This document shows positions 14,615-21,388 of a DNA stretch of 32,355 nt, in pieces; position 1 is the stretch's first letter; each line of letters opens with the position of its first letter. The position numbers and the translations under genes are program-made. Under the pieces are notes generated by a model, which ran no database searches, had not been told where the DNA came from, and saw only the letters and a program-made list of their open reading frames with translations. The stretch is taken from contig NZ_JAHDTH010000082.1 in NCBI RefSeq assembly GCF_018531445.1, forward strand, positions 1 through 32,355, read 5' to 3'. The stretch comes from Pseudonocardia lacus (GTDB lineage Bacteria; Actinomycetota; Actinomycetes; Mycobacteriales; Pseudonocardiaceae).

Positions 14615-15835
14615 TCAGACGCGCTCGACGACGGTGGCGATGCCCATGCCGCCGCCCACGCACAGCGTGGCCAGGCCGTAGCGCAGGTCGCGGCGCTCCA
14701 GCTCGTCGATCAGCGTGCCGAGGATCATGGCGCCGGTGGCGCCGAGCGGGTGGCCCATGGCGATCGCGCCCCCGTTGACGTTGACCTTGTCGGGGTCGAG
14801 GTCGAGGTCGCGCATGAACCGCAGGGCGACCGCGGCGAACGCCTCGTTGATCTCGAACAGGTCGATGTCGGAGACGCTCAGCCCGGCCTTGGCCAGCGCC
14901 TTGCGGCTGGCCGGGGCGGGCCCGGTGAGCATGATGGTCGGGTCGGCGCCGGACAGCGCGGTGGAGACGATCCGGGCGCGCGGGGTGATCCCGGCGGCCT
15001 TCCCGGCGGCCTCGGTGCCGATCAGCGTCAGCGCGGCGCCGTCGACGATGCCCGACGAGTTGCCGGCGTGGTGCACGTGGTCGATCGCCTCGACCCAGTG
15101 GTAGCGCTGCAGGGCCACCGCGTCGAAGCCGCCCTGGTCGCCGATCATCGCGAACGACGGCGGCAGCGTGCCCAGCGCGTCGAGGGTGGTGCCGGCGCGG
15201 ACGTGCTCGTCGCGATCGAGGACGGTGATGCCGTTGCGGTCCTTGACCGGGACGATCGAGCGGGCGAAGTAGCCGTTGGCCCAGGCCTTGGCCGCGCGCG
15301 TCTGCGACTCGACGGCGAAGGTGTCGACGGTCTCCCGGGAGTAGCCCTCCAGGGTGGCGATCAGGTCGGCGCCGATGCCCTGCGGCACGAACCCGGTCTG
15401 GTAGCTGGTCTCGGGGTCCATCGCCCAGGCGCCGCCGTCGGAGCCCATCGGCACCCGCGACATCGACTCGACACCGCCGGCCAGCACCAGCTCCTCCATC
15501 CCGGAGCGGACCTTCTGGGTGGCGATGTTGACCGCCTCCAGCCCGGACGCGCAGAACCGGTTGATCTGCACGCCGGCCACGGTGTGCGGCAGGCCGGCGG
15601 CGATGGCGGCGGTCTTGGCGATGTCGCCGCCCTGGTCGCCGACCGGCGAGACGACGCCGAGCACGACGTCGTCGATCGTGTTCGGGTCGAGCCCGGGGAA
15701 GCGCCTCCGCAGCTCGTCGATCAGGCCGACGACCAGCGAGACCGGCTTGACCTCGTACAGGGAGCCGGAGGCCTTGCCCCGGCCGCGCGGCGTGCGGATG
15801 GCGTCGTAGACGTATGCCTCGGGGATCCCACTCAT
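14615..15835 (-). CDS. fadA: Acetyl-CoA C-acyltransferase (thiolase)
   Basis: A 406-residue thiolase, a normal length. The acylated Cys is C95 in INRFCASGLEAV. NEAFAAV, H362 in GGAIAMGHPLGATGA and the second Cys C392 in TLCVGGGMG complete the active site. It performs the thiolytic step of beta-oxidation and is the first gene of the operon with the FadB-like protein. The ATG at 15835 has AAGG close upstream, but it also lies 6 nt from a -10-like TAACAA, so either a leadered or a leaderless message is possible. The promoter contains a dyad and faces a divergent MerR gene, which is its likely regulator. Confidence 0.95.
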   Translation of the reverse strand: MSGIPEAYVYDAIRTPRGRGKASGSLYEVKPVSLVVGLIDELRRRFPGLDPNTIDDVVLGVVSPVGDQGGDIAKTAAIAAGLPHTVAGVQINRFCASGLEAVNIATQKVRSGMEELVLAGGVESMSRVPMGSDGGAWAMDPETSYQTGFVPQGIGADLIATLEGYSRETVDTFAVESQTRAAKAWANGYFARSIVPVKDRNGITVLDRDEHVRAGTTLDALGTLPPSFAMIGDQGGFDAVALQRYHWVEAIDHVHHAGNSSGIVDGAALTLIGTEAAGKAAGITPRARIVSTALSGADPTIMLTGPAPASRKALAKAGLSVSDIDLFEINEAFAAVALRFMRDLDLDPDKVNVNGGAIAMGHPLGATGAMILGTLIDELERRDLRYGLATLCVGGGMGIATVVERV

Positions 15836-15841
15836 GCACCT

Positions 15842-15871
15842 TTGTTACAGCAGCACTGTCACATAGGTCAA
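15842..15871 (-). promoter_or_regulatory. Thiolase operon promoter
   Basis: On the minus strand TTGACC (15866-15871) is followed after 18 nt by TAACAA (15842-15847). The ATG is 6 nt further on. Confidence 0.45.
15843..15863. promoter_or_regulatory. Operator-like dyad in the thiolase promoter spacer
   Basis: TGTTACAG (15843-15850) and CTGTCACA (15856-15863) are inverted arms with 7 of 8 pairs, 5 nt apart. The dyad lies between the -35 and -10 elements and overlaps the -10. That placement, in a long spacer, is where MerR proteins bind and twist DNA, and a MerR gene starts 32 bp away. Confidence 0.55.
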
Positions 15872-15894
15872 GGATCCGCGTACGCTGCCCCACC

Positions 15895-16632
15895 ATGGCC
15901 GCAGTACCCACGCCACCGGCGCCCGACGAGGAGCTGCTCACCGTCGACCAACTGGCCGAGCGCACCGGCATCACGGTGCGCACCATCCGCTTCTACGCCG
16001 GGCGCGGGCTCATCCCGCCACCCACGCTGCGCGGGCGGACCGGCCTCTACGGGCCCGACCACGTCGCCCGGCTCGGCCTGGTCAGCGAGCTGTCCGCGCT
16101 CGGGTTCACGCTGGCCGCCATCGAGGGGCACCTGCGCGCGCTGCCGGCCACCGCGGGCGCGGAGGAACTGGCGCTGCGCCGGGCCCTGCTCACGCCGTGG
16201 GCGACCGAGCAGGCCGAGGACGTCGACGCGGCCGAGCTGGAGCGCAGGGCCGGGCGGGCGCTGAGCGCCGAGGAGGTCGACGCGCTGGCCGGGCTCGGCG
16301 TCCTGGAGCGCGTCGAGGGGGGCGTCCGGCTGCGCGGCCCGACCTCGCTGCACGAGGGGATGGCGCTGCTCGACTCCGGCCTGCCGATCGAGCTGTGGAC
16401 CCGCGCCCACCGCATCGTCGAGCGGCACACCGCGGCCATGGCCGAGGAGCTGATGGAGCTGTTCCAGGCCGAGGTCCTGCAGCCCTACCGCGACCGCGGC
16501 CGCCCGCCCGCCGAGCGCGGCCGGCTCGCCGCTGCCCTGCAGCAGCTCAAGCCGATCACCGTCGGCGGGGTGGTCACGGCGTTCGGCCGCGCCGTCAACC
16601 GGACGATCCGTGACAGGTTGGGCGAGCGGTAG
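15895..16632 (+). CDS. MerR-family transcriptional regulator
   Basis: A 245-residue regulator. The MerR winged helix is at about residues 15-85 (LLTVDQLAERTGITVRTIRF, YAGRGLIPPPTLRGRTGLYG, VARLGLVSELSALGFTLAAI). The remaining 150 residues are a helical effector domain with no metal-binding Cys cluster, so an organic or acyl-CoA-like ligand is more likely than a metal. ATG 15895 is chosen; the open frame extends upstream through the promoter region but without a good start. It is transcribed away from the thiolase-fadB operon. A strong hairpin follows at 16719-16749. Confidence 0.88.
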   Translation: MAAVPTPPAPDEELLTVDQLAERTGITVRTIRFYAGRGLIPPPTLRGRTGLYGPDHVARLGLVSELSALGFTLAAIEGHLRALPATAGAEELALRRALLTPWATEQAEDVDAAELERRAGRALSAEEVDALAGLGVLERVEGGVRLRGPTSLHEGMALLDSGLPIELWTRAHRIVERHTAAMAEELMELFQAEVLQPYRDRGRPPAERGRLAAALQQLKPITVGGVVTAFGRAVNRTIRDRLGER

Positions 16633-16718
16633 CCTCCGCGCATGGCCGCGCCGCGGGGCCCCACACCCGTCGGCGCCGTGGTCGAGGACCCGTCCACGGT
16701 GCGCCACCCGACCTGATC

Positions 16719-16749
16719 GCGGCCGCGCCGGCCGGACCGGCGCCGCCGC
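16719..16749 (+). terminator. Hairpin downstream of the MerR gene
   Basis: GCGCCGG (16725-16731) and CCGGCGC (16737-16743) form the inner stem. After a C-C mismatch, GCGGC and GCCGC add five more pairs. It sits 87 nt past the MerR stop and 19 nt before the next start, so it could also be part of that gene's leader. Confidence 0.45.
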
Positions 16750-16767
16750 GGCAATGCCTCACGAGCG

Positions 16768-18033
16768 GTGACGATGACCGAGACGACCACCCACCCGGCC
16801 CTGCCCCGGCTGCCCGAGCTGGCCCCCGCACCCCGTGAGCCGGTCGGCGGGCGCAGCGGGCGCGCCGAGCGCACCCGGACCGCGATCATCGACGCCACCC
16901 GCGCGCTGTTCCTGGGGCGCGGCTACGCCGCCACCAGGATCAGCGACATCACCGCGGCCTGCGGGATCTCCCGGGCCGGCTTCTACACCTACTTCCGCGA
17001 CAAGCGCGACATCTTCGTCCTGCTCGGGGCGGCCGCGTACCGGGACATGCTCGACACCGTCGCGCTGTGGGACCCGCTGCCCTCCCCCGCCGGCACCGCC
17101 GACGTCGTCGGCTGGGTGCGCGCCTACCTCGGCTACATGGACCGGCACGGCGCCTTCCTGCACGCCTCCAGCTGGTCGGCGCCCGATGACGAGCAGGTCC
17201 GCTCCGGCACGCGGCGCATGCACATGCGGGTGGTGTTCCAGCTCGGCATCCGGCTGCGCGCCCGCCAGACCCACCCGACCACCGCCCCGGAAGCGCTGGG
17301 CCTGGTGGTGCTCGCAATGCTCAACCGCAGCTGGTACGGCAGCCGGGTCACCCGGCTGCCCGTCGACGACGCCGACATGGTGCGCACCGCGGCCGCACTG
17401 ATCCGCTCCTGCCTCGCCGCCGAGCCGGCCGTCGACGCGGGCCCGGGCCCCGACCGCGCCCCCGCCCCGCGCCACGGCGACCCGGTCCTCGACGCCGCCC
17501 GCGGCCTGTTCGTCCGCCGGGAGTTCCGCGACCTGGCCGTCGCCGACGTGCTCGCCACGTGCGGCATCGACCGGGCCGAGTTCACCACCCGCTTCGGCGG
17601 TAGCACCGAGGCCCTGTTCCTGGCCACCGGCACGGCGTCGCTGCAGGAGGTCCTGGAGTCGATCGACGGCTGGGACCGGCTGCCCCGGCCCTGCTCGCCC
17701 GCCGACATCGCCGGCTGGGTGGACGACTGGTTCGCCGTCCTGGACCGGCACGGGATCTTCGTCTACCTGTTCGCGCTCGCGGTGCTGCCCGGCACCGAGT
17801 GGACGGCGATGGGGATGCGTGGGCTGATGAAGGTGGCCTGGGCCCTCGGCACCCGCCTGCGCTCGCGCCAGGAGGTGCCCACCGTCGCCCCCGACGCCCT
17901 GGGCCTCGCGGTGCTCGGCATGGTCAGCGACACCTGGGCCCACTCCCGCGTCGAAGGCCTGCCCGTCCGGCACGCCGACCTCGTCGCGACCCTCGCCGCC
18001 GCCCTGCACGACCTGCTCACCACCCGCCCCTGA
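16768..18033 (+). CDS. Tandem-TetR protein: two fused TetR-family units
   Basis: 421 residues, about twice the normal TetR length. Unit 1 (about 30-220) has a full helix-turn-helix: RTRTAIIDATRALFLGRGYA, TRISDITAACGISRAGFYTY. Unit 2 (about 235-421) starts DPVLDAARGLFVRREFRDLA and VADVLATCGIDRAEFTTRF. Unit 2 matches unit 1 in its ligand domain: WDPLPSPAGTADVVGWVRAY against WDRLPRPCSPADIAGWVDDW, and LGIRLRARQ.HPTTAPEALGL against LGTRLRSRQ.VPTVAPDALGL. The second recognition helix lacks the usual Y-x-[HY]-F, so its DNA contact may be weakened. Such a monomer could act as a pseudo-dimer. GTG 16768 or ATG 16774 may be the start. It stands alone between a hairpin and a repeat-bearing gap. Confidence 0.88.
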   Translation: MTMTETTTHPALPRLPELAPAPREPVGGRSGRAERTRTAIIDATRALFLGRGYAATRISDITAACGISRAGFYTYFRDKRDIFVLLGAAAYRDMLDTVALWDPLPSPAGTADVVGWVRAYLGYMDRHGAFLHASSWSAPDDEQVRSGTRRMHMRVVFQLGIRLRARQTHPTTAPEALGLVVLAMLNRSWYGSRVTRLPVDDADMVRTAAALIRSCLAAEPAVDAGPGPDRAPAPRHGDPVLDAARGLFVRREFRDLAVADVLATCGIDRAEFTTRFGGSTEALFLATGTASLQEVLESIDGWDRLPRPCSPADIAGWVDDWFAVLDRHGIFVYLFALAVLPGTEWTAMGMRGLMKVAWALGTRLRSRQEVPTVAPDALGLAVLGMVSDTWAHSRVEGLPVRHADLVATLAAALHDLLTTRP

Positions 18034-18120
18034 CCCCACCCCGCACACCCCCCCCCCGCCGTCACGCACACGCCACGGCGTGTTCGTGGCGCCCTGGCGA
18101 TGTGCGTCGGCGCTCGGGGG

Positions 18121-18212
18121 TCCTCGCAGACGCAGTCGCGTCGCGCAGCCCCGGGTGTGTCGTCGCAACGCGCCGGCGGGCTGCGCCACCCACCCTCAGG
18201 CTGCGACGCCCA
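18121..18212 (-). repeat. Diverged, inverted copy of the ~90-bp intergenic repeat
   Basis: The reverse complement of this stretch aligns along its length with 22891-22983. Shared blocks are the TCGCAGCC start, the 16-bp core GCAGCCCGCCGGCGCG followed by TGCGA, GGGCTGCGCG against GGTGCTGCGCG, and the TCTGCGAGG end. The stem arms around the core have partly decayed here. It fills much of the 271-bp gap between the tandem-TetR gene and the acyl-CoA dehydrogenase gene. The rest of the gap holds a C-run (18043-18058) and the next promoter. Confidence 0.6.
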
Positions 18213-18235
18213 CCACTGCCGGGAGCCATGTCACA

Positions 18236-18275
18236 ATTCAAGCACTTGCATCACAGACTGATGTCCCCGCATGAT
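18236..18275 (+). promoter_or_regulatory. Promoter and overlapping dyads of the acyl-CoA dehydrogenase operon
   Basis: TTGCAT (18246-18251) and CATGAT (18270-18275) are 18 nt apart. ATTCAAG-CA-CTTGCAT (18236-18251) is a 16-bp dyad with one mismatch that covers the -35. CATCA (18249-18253) and TGATG (18259-18263) form a second dyad in the spacer. These are plausible sites for the TetR protein encoded as second gene of the operon. Confidence 0.45.
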
Positions 18276-18304
18276 CGGAGCACGGCGCACGCGAGGAGGC
18301 GAGC

Positions 18305-19621
18305 ATGTGGGATTTCGAGACCGAGCCCGAGTACCAGGCCAAGCTCGACTGGGTCGAGGAGTTCATGCGGGAGAAGGTCGAGCCGCTCGACTTCCTCGAC
18401 GCCAGCCCCTACGACAAGTCCGACGAGCGGATGATGCGCATCCTGCGCCCGCTCCAGCAGGAGGTGCGTGAGCAGGGCCTGTGGGCCTGCCACCTGGGCC
18501 CGGAGCTCGGCGGGCAGGGCTTCGGCCAGGTCAAGCTGGCGCTGCTGAACGAGATCATCGGCCGGTCGCGGTTCGCGCCCAGCGTGTTCGGCTGCCAGGC
18601 GCCCGACTCGGGCAACGCCGAGATCATCGCCCACTTCGGCACCGAGGAGCAGAAGGCCCGCTACCTCAAGCCGCTGCTCGACGGCGAGATCTCTTCGGCG
18701 TACTCGATGACCGAGCCGCACGCCGGGGCCGACCCGACGCTGTTCACCACCCGCGCCGAGCGCGACGGCGACCACTGGGTCATCAACGGCGAGAAGTGGT
18801 TCACCAGCAACGCGAAGTTCGGCGCGTTCTACATCGTGATGGCGGTCAGCAACCCCGAGGCCGGCCCGTACGAGCGGATGTCGCAGTTCATCGTGCCGCG
18901 GGAGACCCCGGGCGTGGAGATCGTGCGCAACGTCGGGGTGGGCGGCGAGTCCGAGCGCGAGGGCGGGCACGGCTACGTCCGCTACACCGACGTGCGGGTG
19001 CCGGCCGACCACCTGCTCGGCGGCGAGGGCAAGGCGTTCGCGATCGCCCAGACCCGCCTCGGCGGCGGGCGCATCCACCACGCCATGCGCACGATCGCCT
19101 CGGCCCGCAAGGCGTTCGACATGATGTGCGAGCGCGCGCTGTCGCGGCAGGTCCGCGGCTCGCGCCGGGACACCTCGCTGACGCCGCTGTCGAACCTGCA
19201 GATGACCCAGGAGAAGATCGCCGACAGCTGGATCCAGCTCGAGCAGTTCCGGCTGCTGGTGCTGCGCACGGCGTGGCTGATCGACAAGCACAAGGACTAC
19301 ATGAAGGTCCGCAAGGACATCGCCGCGGTGAAGGTGGCGATGCCGCAGGTGCTGCACGACATCGCCCAGCGGGCGCTGCACCTGCACGGGGCGCTCGGCG
19401 TCTCGAACGAGATGCCCTTCGCCGGGATGCTGCTCGCGGCCGAGGTGATGGGCATCGCCGACGGGCCCACCGAGGTGCACAAGCTCACGGTGGCCAAGCA
19501 GGTGCTGCGCGACTACGCCCCGCACGAGGGCCTGTTCCCGTCCGGGCACCTGCCGACCCGGCGCGAGGCGTCGAAGGCCGTGATCGCCGAGTTGCTCGAG
19601 CACGAGGCCGCCCAGGTCTAA
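18305..19621 (+). CDS. Acyl-CoA dehydrogenase
   Basis: A 438-residue flavoenzyme with the standard three-part fold. Visible motifs are AYSMTEPHAGADPTLF (the FAD/substrate signature), VINGEKWFTSNA, GFxK-like YVRYTDVRVPADHLLGG, RIHHAMRTIASARKAF, QRALHLHGALGVSNEMPFAG and GIADGPTEVHKLTVAKQVL. It resembles the ACAD10/11-like group rather than short-chain butyryl types, based on length and the WDFETEPEYQ start. It catalyses the first step of acyl-CoA beta-oxidation and passes electrons to ETF. AGGAGG lies 6 nt before the ATG. A TetR regulator follows 7 nt after tandem stops (TAATAG), so the two form an operon. Confidence 0.93.
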   Translation: MWDFETEPEYQAKLDWVEEFMREKVEPLDFLDASPYDKSDERMMRILRPLQQEVREQGLWACHLGPELGGQGFGQVKLALLNEIIGRSRFAPSVFGCQAPDSGNAEIIAHFGTEEQKARYLKPLLDGEISSAYSMTEPHAGADPTLFTTRAERDGDHWVINGEKWFTSNAKFGAFYIVMAVSNPEAGPYERMSQFIVPRETPGVEIVRNVGVGGESEREGGHGYVRYTDVRVPADHLLGGEGKAFAIAQTRLGGGRIHHAMRTIASARKAFDMMCERALSRQVRGSRRDTSLTPLSNLQMTQEKIADSWIQLEQFRLLVLRTAWLIDKHKDYMKVRKDIAAVKVAMPQVLHDIAQRALHLHGALGVSNEMPFAGMLLAAEVMGIADGPTEVHKLTVAKQVLRDYAPHEGLFPSGHLPTRREASKAVIAELLEHEAAQV

Positions 19622-19628
19622 TAGCGCC

Positions 19629-20336
19629 ATGTCCACCCCGTCGTCGCCGCCGCGCTCGGACACCAGGGCCAAGCTGCTGTCCGCGGCCGAGCACCTGTTC
19701 GCCGAGCGCGGCGTCGACGCGGTGAGCCTGCGCGAGATCACCCGGGTGGCCGGGGCGCGCAACGTGATCGCCGTCCAGTACCACTTCGACGACCGCGCCG
19801 GCGTGCTGACCGCGATCCTGGCCAAGCACCTGCCCGACGTCGACGCCCGCCGGCACGCCCTGCTCGACGAGATCGAGGCCGCCGACGGCACCCCGACGGC
19901 GAGGGCGCTGGCCGGGGCGCTGGTCCGCCCGCTGGCGGCCAAGCTCGCCGACCCCGACGGCGGCCCGGCGTTCCTGCAGATCTACGCCGAGCTGATGAGC
20001 CGGCCGAGCCCGCAGGTGCGCCCGGCCGACGTGGTGTCGGACAGCCTGGGCCGCTGGCGCGCGGCGGTCGTCCCGGTGCTCGCCCCGCAGGCGCGCCGGC
20101 TGCACCGGCGCTGGACCGCGATCGTGCACACCGGCGTCGAGTTGGCCCGCCGCGCCCGCTCGGCCCCGCACACCGACGACCGCCTCTTCACCAGCTACCT
20201 GGTCGACGTCGTCGCGGCCATCCTCACCGCCCCGGTGTCGAGCGAGACGGCCCGACTGGCCGACGAGCGCGACGCCGCCCGAGCCACCGTCGAGAACGAG
20301 GTTACCGCAGCTTTGGACCGGTCCAACGAACGATAA
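19629..20336 (+). CDS. TetR-family regulator with element-encoded C-terminus
   Basis: A 235-residue TetR protein. The helix-turn-helix is in about residues 11-57: TRAKLLSAAEHLFAERGVDA, SLREITRVAGARNVIAVQYH, then F. The ligand domain runs to about residue 200. The last 17 residues or so (TVENEVTAALDRSNER) are encoded by the 65-bp palindromic element at 20287-20351. The gene also overlaps the convergent LysR gene by 35 bp. It lies in the acyl-CoA dehydrogenase operon, so it is probably a local acyl-CoA-responsive repressor. Natural TetR C-termini vary, so the tail may be harmless. Confidence 0.9.
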   Translation: MSTPSSPPRSDTRAKLLSAAEHLFAERGVDAVSLREITRVAGARNVIAVQYHFDDRAGVLTAILAKHLPDVDARRHALLDEIEAADGTPTARALAGALVRPLAAKLADPDGGPAFLQIYAELMSRPSPQVRPADVVSDSLGRWRAAVVPVLAPQARRLHRRWTAIVHTGVELARRARSAPHTDDRLFTSYLVDVVAAILTAPVSSETARLADERDAARATVENEVTAALDRSNER

Positions 20337-20351
20337 CCTCGTTCTCGACGG
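20287..20351. repeat. 65-bp palindromic element, copy 1
   Basis: The outer arms are CCGTCGAGAACGAGGTTA (20287-20304) and its exact reverse complement (20334-20351). The centre holds the perfect palindrome TTGGACCGGTCCAA (20313-20326). Both convergent genes, TetR (+) and LysR (-), end inside it. Its reverse complement matches copy 2 (28331-28395) better than its direct strand does, and both copies are exactly 65 bp. It could act as a bidirectional terminator. Confidence 0.85.
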
Positions 20352-21297
20352 GGCCCTGCGGGCGGGACGGCGAGAGCGTCCACGGCGGCACCCACGTCCC
20401 CTCGCCGCCCGGCGCCGGGAGCCGGCCCAGGTGGGCGCGGAGCCGGGCCACGTCCGGGTGCGGGTCGTCGCGGCGCCAGAGCAGCGAGTGCGGGTAGACC
20501 GGGGTCGGGTCGCGCACCGGGACGCGCCGCAGGTCGTGCCCTGCCGGCCAGAGCAGCCGCGACCGCTCCCCGACGAACGTCGCCACCTCCGCCGACGCGG
20601 CCAGCGCGTCGGCCATCGTCTCGAAGCCGAAGTCGGGCCCGGTCGTGTCCAGCACGATCCCGAACGCGGCGGCGAGCCCGGCGTAGTACGCCGCCCACTC
20701 GGTGTCGCCCCCGCCGGAGGGGATCCAGACGCGGTGCCCGGCGAGCCGGGCGGGGGTGACGGCGGCGGCGCCCGCGAGCGGGTGCGCGGGCCCGACCAGC
20801 AGCTGCAGCGGCTCGTCGAACACCCGCACGGCCGCGACCTCGTCGGGCAGCAGGCGCCCCGGCGCGGCGACGGCCCGGAACGAGGTGTCCACCGCCCCGG
20901 AGCGGACGGCGGCGACCGCCGCGTCGGCGTCGGGCAGGGTCACGACGTCCAGCTCGGCGTCGGGGTGCGCGCGGTGGAAGTCGCGCAGCAGGTCGGCCGG
21001 GGCGAGCCGGCGACCGAGCACGTCGACCCGCAGCGCGCGCCGCTCGGGGCGCAGCGCGGTGGTGGCCGCCCTGGCGACCCGCAGCAGGTCGTGGGCGTGC
21101 GGCAGGAAGGTGCGCCCGTCGTCGGTGAGCCGGACGCCGCGCGCGGTGCGGACGAACAGCCGGGTGCCGAGGTCGCGCTCCAGCGCGGCGATCCGCTTGG
21201 ACACCGCCTGCTGGGTCAGCGCCAGCTCGTCGGCCGCCTCGGTGATCCGCCCGGCGTCGGCGACGGCGAGGAAGGTCCGCACGCCGTCGAGGTCCAC
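20302..21297 (-). CDS. LysR-family transcriptional regulator
   Basis: A 331-residue LysR protein. The N-terminal winged helix is DLDGVRTFLAVADAGRITEA, then ADELALTQQAVSKRIAALER and DLGTRLFVRTARGVRLTDDG. The substrate-binding domain spans about 90-300. The C-terminus, PVENEVIVRWTGPKLR, is encoded by the 65-bp element and makes the protein longer than the usual 300. GTG 21297 is chosen because it gives the family-typical N-terminus; there is no strong ribosome site. It is divergent from the MFS transporter, with two dyads in between, so it probably controls that gene in the usual LysR way. Confidence 0.9.
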   Translation of the reverse strand: MDLDGVRTFLAVADAGRITEAADELALTQQAVSKRIAALERDLGTRLFVRTARGVRLTDDGRTFLPHAHDLLRVARAATTALRPERRALRVDVLGRRLAPADLLRDFHRAHPDAELDVVTLPDADAAVAAVRSGAVDTSFRAVAAPGRLLPDEVAAVRVFDEPLQLLVGPAHPLAGAAAVTPARLAGHRVWIPSGGGDTEWAAYYAGLAAAFGIVLDTTGPDFGFETMADALAASAEVATFVGERSRLLWPAGHDLRRVPVRDPTPVYPHSLLWRRDDPHPDVARLRAHLGRLPAPGGEGTWVPPWTLSPSRPQGPVENEVIVRWTGPKLR

Positions 21298-21313
21298 GGC
21301 GGGACCGTAGCCG

Positions 21314-21348
21314 CACAACCGGCGGTTGTGGCTCACCGGTCGACCGGT
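21314..21348. promoter_or_regulatory. Two dyads between LysR and MFS genes
   Basis: CACAACCG-G-CGGTTGTG (21314-21330) has perfect 8-bp arms. ACCGGTCGACCGGT (21335-21348) is a perfect 14-bp palindrome. Together they fill the 91-bp divergent gap like the recognition and activation sites of a LysR protein. Confidence 0.5.
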
Positions 21349-21388
21349 TGTTGGCCGCGCGACCCCGTCCCCCGCTGTGATCGGCCCC

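Noticed and set aside
16642..16716. 24-codon frame (MAAPRGPTPVGAVVEDPS...) between MerR and tandem-TetR genes
   Set aside because: No ribosome site and no recognisable feature; likely chance.
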